DNA from: Laetiporus sulphureus 93-53
Taxonomy: Eukaryota; Basidiomycota; Agaricomycetes; Polyporales; Laetiporaceae
Assembly (NCBI RefSeq): GCF_001632365.1
Contig: NW_024468510.1
Coordinates: 1,844,441 to 1,908,440 of the forward strand
Direction: 5' to 3'
DNA: 64,000 nt
Shown here: positions 1-11,204 of the stretch, one piece after another
How positions within the stretch are numbered: the stretch's first letter is position 1
Layout of the letters: every line of letters starts with the position of its first letter
The notes under the pieces: generated by a model
What the model was told of the DNA's origin: nothing
What the model saw: only the letters and a program-made list of their open reading frames with translations
Database searches by the model: none
Made by a program: the position numbers and the translations under genes

Positions 1-2305
1 GATTGCTCCATCGTGGGGAAGAGAAACGGTGCGCGGCGAGGCCGAGCTCACGCGCAATGGTGAGCTCAGTCTTCCTTTCACAGTGCCCCCGACATGTGGC
101 TGACCGCGCGTCTCGAAAAGTGAAGGACATGGTCCTTGGGGTGGAGCAGGCGGCGGACGAGGACCGACGAATGACCTCGCGCTGCATCATACCAGCATCG
201 GCAGGAGAAGGGCGAGCAGCGCGGGCTCCCCGTCTAACGTGCCCAAGCTCCTGGAGAGGTCGTGCGCATGGCCTGCATTCGGCGTGATTGGCTTATGAGG
301 GCCGTAGGTAGCCGGTTCCTGTAGTAATTCGTTGTCGCGGGCTTTCTTATGTGTTGATGCCCCTCTATGTTCTCGTATGTACTGTTCATGGTAATGCGAG
401 CACTTCGGGTCTACATGCCTATCGCTGCGCTAGGATTTTAATTCTCGTAGTCAAACATAGATCGTTGATGAACACGTACATAGTATGCATGTAGTATGTT
501 GTGCAGAAAAAGGGCACACTATGCAATCCGTCTCACTGTGTTTTCCAGAGTGCATCGTCAGCGTCGGGAAATTTCTTGATGAAACCTCCATTTTCTCGCG
601 ATTCTGCACCAAGCAGGTTCGTCAGGTTGGCACACATCCCAAACGTTCGCCGCAATACTACTATCCTTGGCAAGTTTCTGTCTTCGCGTGGAACCCCGTA
701 TTACTCCCAGTAGTATTATTCATCCTCGGAGTCATTCCAGTTCTCCTCGACTGTATTCGCCTCCGGCCCCTGAGGCGTGCTCTTGCTCAGTATTTCGTGA
801 GGATGTCGGGTACCTTATTGACTGCAGCGTACCACTCCGATCACGCCATTCGTATGTCCGTATCGATCGTCGGTGGATGCACGAATACGACAGGGCGGTG
901 AACCGGTGCTTGGCCAGCTCAGCCGCGAAGGTGAAAACCAACTCGATGAACCCGAACCGCACCAGCCGTCTCCGTCGTTATCGATGTCCGCTTTGAATAG
1001 GGACTGGGCAATCCTCATCACCATACAGCGCATCTCGCAGCTTTATATGACAAGCGGACCATCTTGGGTGACGATCATAAATGATTTCCTCATGAGCGGA
1101 AGAAGGCTGAGGACGAGCCTGTAGTGCGCAAGATGGATTCCTATCATATATGCGGTTATGGGATGCAGAATAGTACAAGGAATCTTTACAAGACTCGCCT
1201 CAGGCGCCGCACGGATTAATCATTCGTTCAGGGTCTACAAGAACGGGGATATGTCGTTCGGCATGAGCACTTGTTGCACGCCAGGTCATAGCGGTAGTAG
1301 CAACCGACATGCTTGTCTTAGACTTCCGCACTCATCGGCGAGCCTTATGAATTCTACCTGGTGGCGACTATGAGCAGCGATGCACCAACGGATAGCTACT
1401 TGGTATATCAGATACATCCAGACGAAGGCGCGATAGCAAGGCTTACATATTGCAACACTCAATAGAACTCCTCACGCAATCCCGCATGCGTTTCCGATCG
1501 CTCGAATTCACTGACCACAGCATCCGTATGCTTCAAAACAGTTCCGTAAGCAGAGGCGAGACGTGCGTTGGCCACCGATGTCTCCCGCAGAACAATCAAC
1601 ATCCTGCGTTCATACTATCGAGCCTGGGCCGCTTGCGGTTCGCGGTCGTCTTGAGCTGAGCCTGAGCATCGAACTGATGCCGCTGATATTCTCCCCGTTC
1701 TGTTTCTTAGAATGTCATAATCTGCCTGCACTATCAAGGAGCTCTTTCATTGAAAGACAGCACAAACCGCACAAGATCCCGCGCATTGCCTAATGCGACT
1801 CTGCGAGTCGCGAGATGAGATGCACGAACGATGGGATCAGTCTGACGTGCCGGCGAGCTTGTCAGGATACGTAGGCGTGAGGCATGGCGGTACAAGGGAG
1901 TATGCGGAGATGGTGCGGCGCTGAGACAAAGCAGAATGCCGGTAGACGAGGCGTCCATAAGCTGCAACGGTTCATATGAGCAGCAGATTTTACAACGGAG
2001 TGGAGAATATTCTGACCAACGAGAGGAGGCCGGCGATGCCTGCACGAAGACTATGGCCGCAAAGCACGAATACTGAGAAAGAAGTTTATCCGCTGACCGG
2101 AACGAACAAGATATCGTCCTCTTTAATTCGCTGAAGCAGAATCTCTGGGTACCTTTTGCACTCGAGTCGAGTAGGCGCCCATGTGGGTCACGTGCAAATC
2201 GTTATGGGCGCCTGTGCTTCAGACGCGTCAGCGTGAAGTGCCCGACCGCGTCCTCGTCCAGAGTCCAAAGTATCGTCCGCGGAGTCTCCAAAGTCGTCGC
2301 CCACA
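1..2305. other. Left-end region without a recognisable gene
   Basis: Only short open frames are present on either strand and none resembles a known protein. On the minus strand a frame of about 50 codons starts near 388 and an overlapping open frame runs across about 230-390, followed by a possible GTATG donor. These could be the tail of a gene extending beyond the left edge, but I cannot connect them. The last few hundred bases before 2306 must contain the promoter of RPN10. I see no transposon termini, long repeats or tRNA-like folds. Confidence 0.4.
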
Positions 2306-3615
2306 ATGCCGCTCGAAGCAACATTAATGATAATCGACAACTCCGAGTACATGCGCAATGGCGACTATCAACCATCACGCTTTGCTGCCCAGTCCGACGC
2401 GGTCACCACAATCTTCCAGACCAAGATTGATTCCAATCCTGAGAACACTGTTGGCGTCATGACAATGGCTGGCAAGGGGTGCGTGTAGTGTTCAATGACA
2501 CCCTTGCGCGCGTTAATTCTATCAACCCAGCCCAGAAGTGCTCGTCACGCATTCCAAAGATATCGGACAGATACTGCAAGCACTCCATGACTCCGCAGAC
2601 AAGATCGGCGGCGTTGCAGACATCCCCACCGCGATCGCAGTCGCGCAGCTCGCGCTCAAGCATCGACAGAACAAGAACCTCCGGCAGCGTATCGTCGTCT
2701 TCGTCGGCTCTCCACTAGAGGGCCAGGGAGCCGACGAGAAGGGCATGACCCGCCTCGCGAAGAAGCTCAAGAAGAACAATGTCGCTGTCGACTTCATAGT
2801 GTTCGGTGACGGCATTGAGGAGGGCGAGCGGAGCATTCTCAAGACGTTCGTCGAGAACTGCACGAGCGGAGAGAACTCGTAAGTACCACTTCCCATGCAG
2901 GATGATATTGTGCATCCGAGTTGTAGACTGTGACTGCCTGCAGCGCCCATTTCCGGCTCCCGCAGCGCTGACATGCAACTTTGTAGACATTACGTCTCAA
3001 TACCGCCCGGCCCACATCTCCTCTCGGACATGGTGCTCAACTCGCCTATCCTCGCAGGCGACCGCGGCATCCCGGAGGAGGCCATGGCTGAAATCGCGTC
3101 TGGCGGGGGCGCAGGCGGCGCGGGCAACTTCGAGTTCGGTGTCGACCCCAGCCTGGACCCTGAATTGGCAATGGTGTGTCTTCCTTCCCTTAACGCTGTC
3201 AGCAAAACCCCCTTGTCCGCCTTACTAACGTTCATTTGATCGCGCACAGGCATTGCGCATGTCAATGGAGGAGGAGCAGGCGCGGCAGGCTGCCGCAGCT
3301 CAGACGGCAGTGGCGGCACCTGCGCCGCCAGCAGAGTCGTTGACCGTGCCCGCTGTAGCTGCACCAGTGCCAGCGCCAGCAGCTGCAGCTGCAGCTGCAC
3401 CGGCTGCTGCGGAGCCGACGGACGAGGAGGAGGAGGCGATGCTGAAGCAAGCGCTGGCGATGTCGCAGGAGCACGAGCAGGAGCAGGACGTGGAGATGGG
3501 AGATGCACAAGCGCACGCGGGGGAGGACGAGGAGATGTCAGAAGAGGAGGCGATTGCGCGGGCGATCGAGATGAGCATGCAGGAAGACAAGGAGAAAGAA
3601 AAGGACAAAAAGTAG
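2306..3615 (+). CDS. RPN10: 26S proteasome regulatory subunit RPN10 (ubiquitin receptor)
   Basis: Ubiquitin receptor of the proteasome 19S regulatory particle that binds polyubiquitin chains on substrates. Four exons fit: 2306-2478, 2531-2878, 2987-3173 and 3250-3615. The N-terminal von Willebrand factor A domain is clear (IDNSEYMRNGDY, NPENTVGVMTMAGKG, then VLVTHSKDIGQIL and PPGPHLLSD). The C-terminal half carries UIM-like helices: DPELAMALRMSMEEEQ, spliced across intron 3, EEEEAMLKQALAMSQ, and SEEEAIARAIEMSMQE near the end. They are separated by an Ala/Pro-rich linker. The start is the first ATG of the vWA domain and matches family N-termini. Three UIM-like segments is more than the single UIM of budding yeast or the two in mammals, so the third needs confirming. 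The family call is secure. Confidence 0.95.
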
Positions 3616-3893
3616 CCTGCTCGGCTGGTGGGCCCCTTGGGCTTGTCCTTCTGTATTGTCGAACTTCGTTTGTTTTCTTTCTCCATCAGCACCCTGCACT
3701 GCTGTCGATGTCGTAGTAGGTATATACATCATCTCAAGTTACTGGACTCTTCTGCCGCACTTTGTATTCAAGAATCAATTGCACGTTCCTCCACCTAGGC
3801 GCCACCCTACCGGGAGTTGCCGCAGCGATCGCTCGACGCTCGCTATCATACACAGTACCCGCACGTCGTTCATCACACTCAGCACCTCCCGTA
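3616..3893. other. RPN10-NDUFB7 intergenic spacer
   Basis: This 278 bp gap between two tandem plus-strand genes holds the 3' UTR of RPN10 (T-rich, about 3640-3760) and the promoter of the next gene. I see no further feature. Confidence 0.5.
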
Positions 3894-4349
3894 ATGGCGA
3901 CCTCGACGACGGCCTCGCAGGAGGAGATGAAGCAGGCTGGCATCCCCCTCGCGTGGAGGGACTCTTGCTCCGCGTTCGTGACCTGCTTGTTCGCGATATC
4001 ACGCTCATACTAACTCAAGCTCCTCCGTGCTCGAACGCGATTCACGATCAATCAACGCGCGTGCAGGCTGCTCATTCCACTGAATGTATGCCGAAAGCAG
4101 AAGTACTACCTGCCATGGGAGTGCGAGCACGAGAAGCATGCATATGAGAAGTGAGTCTCGCCATGCTCATCCAAGGACACGTTGCTCAAGCTGTTAATGC
4201 GTGCGGCAGGTGCCAATATGAGGAGTGCGTATGATCGTTTGGATCCGTGTGGAAGTCTTGGTTTCTGACGTGTGTGGTTCCACAGCTATGTTCGCCGGAT
4301 GAAGCTGCTGTCGAAACAGAAGATAGCTGCACGGGAGGAGGAATCGTGA
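3894..4349 (+). CDS. NDUFB7: NADH:ubiquinone oxidoreductase subunit B18 (NDUFB7)
   Basis: Accessory subunit of mitochondrial complex I facing the intermembrane space, folded by disulfides of a twin CX9C motif. Four exons give 80 residues: 3894-3973, 4067-4150, 4210-4224 and 4286-4349. The protein has a short N-terminus, then WRDSCSALLIPLNVCRKQ (first Cys-X9-Cys) and WECEHEKHAYEKCQYEDY (second Cys-X9-Cys), ending in a basic helix. Exon 3 is only 15 nt and encodes the Lys/Cys-Gln-Tyr-Glu/Asp junction that supplies the last cysteine of the motif; without it the motif is broken. The first donor is GTTCGT, a less common but usable form. Length and motif agree with fungal B18 proteins. Confidence 0.88.
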
Positions 4350-4571
4350 ATTTGTATCCGTCACCGTTTGGCTTTTCTCCGTGTCCATGTCATTTCATTT
4401 ACTTGCGTTGAACACGCCCAGATGTGCAGGATTCAGACAAGCAGACGCAGGTCAGTTGCGACTGGAAGGTACAGATGCATTTCAGAGTGGGGATGTGCGG
4501 CACAGCATGTAATGATACAAGACTATAAGTATGTGCAAAGACGTCCATTACTTCTTCCAACAGCTCCCGCC

Positions 4572-5572
4572 TTATGTCTTTCTCCCCCTCTCCTTCTCCC
4601 ACTGACCAACCTCCTTCTTCACCCGCTCCACGACGTCCTCGACCGTGTTCGTCTTTCCAAACGCGTCCACAAACCTCCCGTCGGGATCCATGAAGTAGAA
4701 GAAAATCGAGTGGTCGACGAGGTAGTCTTCCTCAGCGGTCACGCCGGGCGGCGTGGAGAAGTAGACGCGGTACGCCTTGCACGCCGCCTTGACGTTGTCA
4801 TAGGCGCCCGTGAGCCCGACTAGGCGCGGGTGAAACTCGGAGACGTAGCGCGCGACCTGCGGTACGGTGTCCCGCGCGGGGTCGACCGAGATGAAGATGG
4901 GCTGTACAATGGGCCCGTAGAGCTTGTCTGCATGTGGATGTGAGCCTGGGTGAGCAGTGCGTGCGATGTGTGAAAGTAGGAGAGCGCACCGAGCTCGGAT
5001 ACCGCCTCGCCCATCTTGTCGAGCTCCTCAGGGCAGATGTCAGGGCAGTTTGTGAACCCGAAATAGATGAGGCTCCATTTTCCCAGCAGGTCCTTGTCCG
5101 TGAACGGCTTGCCCTCGTGCGTGATCAGGCTGAATGGCCCACCGACCTTCGGGCGGCCGACTTGTCTGTCCTGCAGTTCCTGCTCTGGCGCATAGTTTGT
5201 CTACGATGTGGATTAGAATGCAAGGGGTGACATACGGCGTCGCTCGTGCAGTTTTTGCTTCTCATAGCGGAAGTAAAAGTAGAGTCCGATGCCAGTAGCT
5301 ACGAAGATGGCGGCGGCGGTCGGGGTGAAGACCTGTTCGCAAACGAGGGGTCGGATGGTTTCTTTACTTAGATATTATACGAGACGCACCCCTACGGCGC
5401 CCCTATCCCGCTCGCTCAACGATGGTCCTCCAATCGAATAATGTCTCTTCTGTGCCGCAGGCTGTCTTTGAGGCGACGCGAACGCGCGCAGACTGACAGG
5501 CGACGGGCGGATGGACCGCAACGCGCAAGATGTCCTGCTCGAGGTCGCCAACGCCGCACGCAACGCCGACAT
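4572..5572 (-). CDS. SCO1: SCO1/SCO2-type copper chaperone for cytochrome c oxidase
   Basis: Inner-membrane copper metallochaperone that loads the CuA site of cytochrome oxidase subunit II. Exons on the minus strand are 5572-5390, 5332-5236, 5184-4990 and 4927-4572, giving 276 residues. The N-terminus is a Ser/Arg/Ala-rich mitochondrial presequence; exon 2 encodes one membrane helix (about residues 62-82). A thioredoxin-like domain follows, with [27 protein letters not shown] carrying the CxxxC copper site, and VDHS supplying the conserved copper-binding His. The start is the ATG at 5572; a longer frame upstream lacks a targeting-type N-terminus. It converges on NDUFB7 with 222 bp between stop codons. 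The family does not let me choose between SCO1 and SCO2 function. Confidence 0.93.
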
Positions 5573-5831
5573 CGTCAGGCCCAAAAACCAAAAGGAGGAG
5601 TAGCTTTTGAGTGAAGTTAGCGATCCGCCCGCATGCGTCGGCGAATGAGCAGCAGTCCAGGTGCAGCGAGATCCCAAATTAGATCTTCGTCTCGATCCAG
5701 ATCAATGTGCCCGATCGGGCAGGCTCTGTATACTTAACTGGTGGCGTGCGCCACCGACAAACTCGTTCTGCCTCTTACTTTTATTTTCTCAAATTTCCAT
5801 CATTCGGTTGTACACGCGCACCGTCAGGAAC

Positions 5832-6782
5832 ATGGCGAAAGCCACGGAAAAGCGAATCTATCTTACTCGTCATGCGCAGGCCGAGCACAAGTGAGCATTT
5901 GGGTCATCATCTCGGAAATAATATTCACTGATCGCGATGCCAGTGTTGCGGAGGACTATACGAGTGCGGTCAAATTGTCGCCTAAGGAGCCTGTACTCTC
6001 TCATATTTCATGATTGCTAGTTCACGATGCACTCCTCACCGAGCTCGGTCGCCAGCAAGCCGCCAAATTACATGCCGACACGCACCACACGATCCAGCAG
6101 TCTGCCGAGCTGCTCGTCACGAGCCCGCTCCGACGCACGCTCTCGACGACCGTGATCGGATACGAGACTCTTCGCACGAAGCTCGAACAGCAGGGCAAGC
6201 AGGTCGTCGTGCTTCCACAGTTGCAAGAAGTGAGTATATGCGCATAGCAAAGACGAGCTCGAATGACAGGAAGAATGCGTTACTGTGGTGTGAGGAGAAG
6301 TGCTGATATATTGGGTGCTAGTGTAATAATCTGCCGTGCGATATAGGCTCTGTACGTCCTATCCTCTTTCAAATGTTGCTTTCAGATCATTAATGTCATG
6401 TCAGCCCCGCGAAGCCTTGGAGTCCGTCCCCGAATATGCGGGTCTCTCTTTTCACCACCTCGATCCCTCCTGGACATCCAAATCAGAGTTCTACGCCGCC
6501 TCGAATTCGGCGCTCAAGGCCCGCGCGCGCTGGGTGCGGCAGTATCTCCGTTCGCTCCCCGAGCGCGAGATCGTCGTCGTCTCACACGGCGACTGCCTCC
6601 GCTACATCACAGAGGGACACAAATCGCACCACCCGTGGGCGAATGTCGAGGTGCGAGAGTATACGTTTGCGGTGGAGGAGGAGGAGGATGTGGAGGGCGA
6701 GGCGTGGGTTGTGCCTGTAACGAGAGTGGTGAAGGAGGGCGACGACCGGCCGACCTCGTCGGCGAAGGTATTTAAGAATTAG
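5832..6782 (+). CDS. Histidine phosphatase family protein (phosphoglycerate mutase-like, PMU1 type)
   Basis: Branch-1 histidine phosphatase. Five exons: 5832-5890, 5944-5963, 6021-6229, 6322-6351 and 6405-6782. The catalytic RHAQAEHN motif spans intron 1, with the nucleophile His in RHA; LLVTSPLRRTLST supplies the second Arg, and VVVSHGDCLRY the second catalytic His. Exons 2 and 4 are only 20 and 30 nt, and both are needed to keep the conserved DYTIHDALLTELG and CNNLPCDIGS segments. Members of this subgroup (yeast PMU1-like) are usually described as broad-specificity or phytase-like phosphatases rather than glycolytic mutases, so the substrate is unknown. No signal peptide is visible, suggesting a cytosolic protein. 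Confidence 0.88.
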
Positions 6783-7181
6783 GTGTTTGTGGATACCACA
6801 TAGAGCTCCCATGCACAGCATTTAGACTGCAGCATAGATATTCAACGTAGGGCTTAAATCTACCGGATAGAAGCAGTACAATACAATTGTTGGATATACT
6901 CGTCGTCGGGTGATCGATACACGCTACACTACATCTGACCTTGCATAATAACATTGAGCGTGCTTGAAGTCTAATAGGACCTAGTCACTGGACGTATGGT
7001 CGGAAACTCGTCTGCCAGACCATCAGTCATGCAGCCGCATTCTGCCCGCCGAATTCAACAGCTGTGCAATCCTGCGTGCAAGGAGATGACATCAGCTGTT
7101 GACTGGTAGGTCGCATGGTGCCCATTCTGCGTGTGGTTTTGATACTCAGAGAAACTGGCTAGATACGGGCTCGATGCCCCG
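6783..7181. other. Convergent intergenic spacer
   Basis: About 400 bp between the stop codons of the histidine phosphatase (plus) and CGI121 (minus). It should carry both 3' UTRs. I see no conserved frame or repeat. Confidence 0.4.
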
Positions 7182-7974
7182 CTAGGACATGACGCTCTTC
7201 ATCGCAACAGCGCTCACGACGATTTCGTTCACGACCGCGCGTTCCTTCTCAGAATCCATGCCCTGCACCTTGATGGCAGGATCGGCGTCCACCCTATAAT
7301 ACTACAAACCAAGATAAGATAGGTGCGATGTGGCCGGTAATAACAGCACATGAGTACCTTCTTGATCGCCGTCCAGTCCGTTATTTCTCGCAATCTGGTA
7401 ATGGAAACAAGACTGCCTGACACGACGGCCTGCATGCTTGTAAGCACGCGCTCAGGTGCGAACTCTGGTGACGCAATGCGGATGACCAGGAGTGCGGTCG
7501 TGCTATCAGATACACCAAACCGCCGGATGGCTTCGGTAATCTGTGAGCGGAATGGACATCATAGCAGATGAAATAAGGGAAAGACTGTAGGCAGCATGGG
7601 ACGAACGTTGTTGTTGGGACTGAGGGCCCAGAGGATCTCCGAGTGAATAGTCTTGGTGCGGAGGGTACCCTGTACATGCGCAAGGATTGCTTGCACTATG
7701 GCAGTTTGCAGGTGCAGTGGACTAGAAATCTACACGATCGTTCAAAAAATTAAGCGTGCATACACTTCATTAAGACCGCGTGCGCGCTCACCAGGCGGGC
7801 ATCGACAAATGCAAAGTTGACCGCCTCACGCTCGTGCTCGCCCTCCTGCCCCTCCGTGATGCTCGCACGGATAATGCGCGCACGGACCGCAGCAGCATTG
7901 GCGACGTCGGCGAAGAGGGCGACGTGGACGGTGCAGACGTCGGCGGGGAAGTAGGCATAGCGGAAGGTCTGCAT
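7182..7974 (-). CDS. CGI121: KEOPS/EKC complex subunit CGI121
   Basis: Small subunit of the KEOPS/EKC complex, which makes the t6A modification at position 37 of ANN-decoding tRNAs; Cgi121 binds Bud32 and the tRNA 3' end. Four exons on the minus strand (7974-7792, 7729-7607, 7540-7358, 7301-7182) give 202 residues, all introns in phase 0. Diagnostic stretches are VHVALFADVANAAAVRARI, EREAVNFAFVDARLIS, LRTKTIHSEILWALSPNNN, ITEAIRRFGVSD and the C-terminal AVVNEIVVSAVAMKSVMS. The ATG at 7974 begins where family members begin; an in-frame upstream extension to 8049 is unsupported. The gene is divergent from the PDI-like gene 174 bp away. Confidence 0.9.
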
Positions 7975-8148
7975 GGTCGATCCGAGGAGATCACTCTGGG
8001 TGGCTGCGAGTACCGCCAAAGCTGTGGCCGAGGCACTGACCAAGCTCACTCGCCACCATCACCTCCTCGTCTTGTTCTCTGCATTCATCTTCCGCTCTCT
8101 TATATTTCTCTATTCTACGGACTGGAAATATTTGAAGTGCATTCGCGG
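7975..8148. promoter_or_regulatory. Shared divergent promoter region, CGI121 / PDI-like gene
   Basis: 174 bp separate the two start codons, so both promoters and 5' UTRs must lie here. A pyrimidine-rich stretch (about 8055-8110) precedes the plus-strand gene. No definite TATA box is assigned; the call rests on gene layout. Confidence 0.4.
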
Positions 8149-10398
8149 ATGAAGGTTTCCAATTACATGCAGTTGCCGTCGGCGTTGCTCGTCGCAGCGC
8201 TCGCCCTCGGTGCAGCATCCCTGCCTGTCGACTCGGTCGAGCTGCCCGGGGCGCTCACGCCTGACAACTTCCAGGATACTATTGCGCATGGTGTCTGGTG
8301 CGACGCATGCATACTGCTACTGGCCTAGCTAACATCGCCGCTGCAGGCTCGTCGAGCACTTCTCCCCTTACTGCGGTCACTGCCGCAACTTTTCCCCAAC
8401 ATGGAGGCAGCTCGTCGAGGCAAATCAGAACCAGTCCGACCCAGGCATACACCTCACTCAGGTGAACTGCGCCGTCCATGGCGGTAGGCATCAGCGCTCT
8501 ATTATCATACGTTCACACGTAACTCATACCTACCCCTCGCAGATTTATGCAGGCAGAATCGCGTGGACGGCTACCCCCAGATGAACCTTTACCGCGACGG
8601 TGACTTCGTCGAGGCCTACAAGCAGGCACGCACGTTTGAGTTTCTCACCGAATACCTCGCCAAGCACGCGGAGCCCACCACCGTCCCTACTCCCACCGCC
8701 GTTGTCGAGCCTACTTTGGAGCCTACTCCCGCACCCGTGCCAGCGCCAGCGCTGCAGGTAAACGCACCACCCGAATACCGTGATGATTCGCGATTCAAAG
8801 TTCCCGCGAAAGATTATAACCCGAAGGGTGCCGTGCTGTCCCTGAGCGACGAGACCTTCCGCAGCGCCGCGGACGAGGGACATCTCTTCGTCAAGTTCTT
8901 CGCACCGTGGTATGTCCTCAGGCGTGCACCGTGCTCTGTCCTTCTACATGCTCATGTACTTCAGGTGCGGCCATTGCAAGAAGCTTGCGCCGACGTGGAC
9001 GCAGCTCGCGGGTGTGATGCAGCACAAGCTGGCGATAGCCGAAGTCAACTGTGATGAGCACGCCGCACTCTGCAGCGCAGAAGGCGTAAAGGGATTCCCT
9101 ACGCTCATCTACTATGGCGGGCAGGGCGCCGGGCGCACCGAGTACAACTCCGGGCGCAAGCTCGAGCAACTGAAGGCGTTTGCGGAGAAAGTGTCGGGCC
9201 CGTGGGTCATTCTTTGCAGTTTGAACGCGCCCTTCCAATGCTGATGCGTGCAATTTGATCTACAGACCGGTAAAGGAGATTAGGTATGAGGACTTCGCGG
9301 ACACGCTCGCCAGTGAGCCCGTGCTCTACCTCTTTCTCCATACTCCCTCGGACACACAGAGCAGGGTAGGTTCTTTTGCTCCTACTTCATCCGATTATCC
9401 ATCCTGAGCGCATATATGGAACCTGCAGACGGATGTGCTGGACGCAGCGCAGGTGCTCTTCGGCTCGCCCCCGTTGTACATATCGACCTCGCTACAGCTG
9501 TTCGAGCAATTCTCTGTCCCCCAAGATGCAGCGGTCCTTCTTGCGCTGAAAGATCACGACTCCGCACCCGTTGCGACGTACACCCTGTCGTCCGATGCGC
9601 AGGCCACGGCAAAGGATGGGCTCGTGGATTGGGTATGTCCCCGTCCTCCCCTTCTGCTGGCGCTAACCCACTCTTCGTCCACAGCTTCTCCGAAACCGCA
9701 TCCCAGCATCTCTCGAGCTTGACTCGGACACATTCCAGGAAGTCATGAACGCGCCGCATCACCCGCTCGTCGTGATCGCTGCCGCGCCCAAAACTCAACT
9801 GGATGCTACAGCTGCGAACGTGCGCAGCCTTGCGCGCCAGTGGCGTGCCGCGGGCGGTGACGCCGGCATAACGTTTGTGTGGATGGACGCGGATAAATGG
9901 GAGACCTGGCTCAAGAGCATGTATGGGATGACGGCAGTCACGGAACCGACCGTGGTGCTGGCTAATCACTCGGTGAGCGCCGATTTGCTAGGAGGACGTT
10001 CGAGGTGATGGACTGACCGCGATTGACAGCGTCTCGTGTACTACGATGCTGACCAGCTCGGCGAGCGCATCCAGCTCACGCCGACAAGTGTCTTCTCTGC
10101 GATCACAGGCGCACGGAACGCGACGATACCATACAAGCATTCCGCGAACATCGTGGAGCGAATGGCTCGTGTGCGTTTCTATCCTCAGCGGCGGCCTCCC
10201 AAACAAGCTGACGAGTGTTTTCAGTACCTCAATGGAAAGCTTACCTCTATCCAGGCCTTCGTCACGACCTATCCGTGGCGCACCGCCTTCTTCTTCCTCT
10301 CCGGCGTCATCTTCGTCATCTTCCTTCTCAAGCGCCTCTTCATCGACGCGGAGCCGCGCGACTACTACAACGCTCGCAAATCCGATAGGCTTGATTGA
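8149..10398 (+). CDS. Membrane-anchored protein disulfide isomerase-like protein with two thioredoxin domains
   Basis: Probable ER oxidoreductase that makes or isomerises disulfides during secretory protein folding. Nine exons (8149-8297, 8347-8483, 8543-8909, 8965-9201, 9266-9365, 9429-9632, 9685-9972, 10030-10170, 10225-10398) give 598 residues. Order: signal peptide (LPSALLVAALALGAASLP); thioredoxin domain a with EHFSPYCGHCRNF; a Pro/Thr/Ala-rich linker (about residues 160-185); domain a' with FFAPWCGHCKKLAPTW and the cis-Pro segment KGFPTLIYY; redox-inactive thioredoxin-like repeats; and one C-terminal membrane helix (AFFFLSGVIFVIFLL) with a short basic tail. Intron 3 splits the second CGHC site. 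There is no KDEL; the membrane helix replaces it. The architecture resembles fungal TMX-like or MPD-like proteins; the exact orthologue is unknown. Confidence 0.9.
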
Positions 10399-11204
10399 TA
10401 TCCTGTATGTACATATATATATATCTACTCCTGCATATGGCACACGAGGTAATTCAGCCATTTGCTCTGTTTTGGAATGTGCGACATTAACGCGCTGAAG
10501 GTAGCTCCTTTTGCAGTGGTGAAGCGTGAACGAAAGCGATGCTTGACAATTTACCAGTGTCTGTCCATGCTCAAAAAATAGAAGCCATGACAATGTATGA
10601 GAGCATATCAGAAAGCGCTATCGGCATGGCAGTGACAGTGTCTTGTCGCATGGCTAGTGGATAGTGGTTGCCTCTTCAAGCTTCAAGCTTCAAGCTTCAA
10701 GTTCCAAGTGAGTGCGGAGTGGAAGAACACAGATCATTCGATTAACAGGTGCGACGGTGTGCATGTCTGGTGTCGGCTGCATCATCTCTCGCACAGTACG
10801 TCTTAGCCATTCCGCCTTGACCTATGGCCAGACCGCACCAGCATCATCATGGGAGCTTCACATCGCATCGTTTAACGCCCTTGATACGGCAAGCGACGTT
10901 ATAGTCCCTCCCTCTCTTTGCCGACACATACCGCTCGACTACTAGAATGCAACAGACTAGAACAACATTGAATACGATTTATTACGCCAATGCGCACAAC
11001 ACCGGGGAATTCAGCGAGTCCTGATGTAATATTCAGTCCAATCATAAACATGCACATGCGCGTTACTTGTTGCTTGTTACTCATGCAAACCGGCGTTACG
11101 TGAGACGATAATCTACATACAGATTGAGAATACAGTAATATATGGGTGTAAAGCAGCACCGATGCACCAAGGAGCCGGACCTAGGAAGGAGGTGGGACGT
11201 TAAC
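10399..11204. other. Convergent intergenic spacer
   Basis: About 800 bp between the PDI-like stop codon and the PPR stop codon, holding 3' UTRs, an AT repeat (about 10412-10425) and the CTTCAAG tandem repeat. No frame with coding character was recognised. Confidence 0.4.
10674..10708. repeat. Short tandem repeat, CTTCAAG x4 plus one imperfect copy
   Basis: Four perfect copies of the 7-mer CTTCAAG run from 10674 to 10701, followed by the imperfect copy TTCCAAG. Each junction between perfect copies forms AAGCTT. It lies in the spacer between the PDI-like gene and the PPR gene. Confidence 0.9.

Noticed and set aside
485..901. A 138-codon plus-strand frame with a hydrophobic stretch
   Set aside because: No conserved motif, no splice context, overlapping frames of similar length on both strands.
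9382..9969. A 195-codon minus-strand open frame inside the PDI-like gene
   Set aside because: It is the antisense shadow of well-supported thioredoxin-domain exons; the GC-rich codon use of the real gene keeps the opposite strand open.
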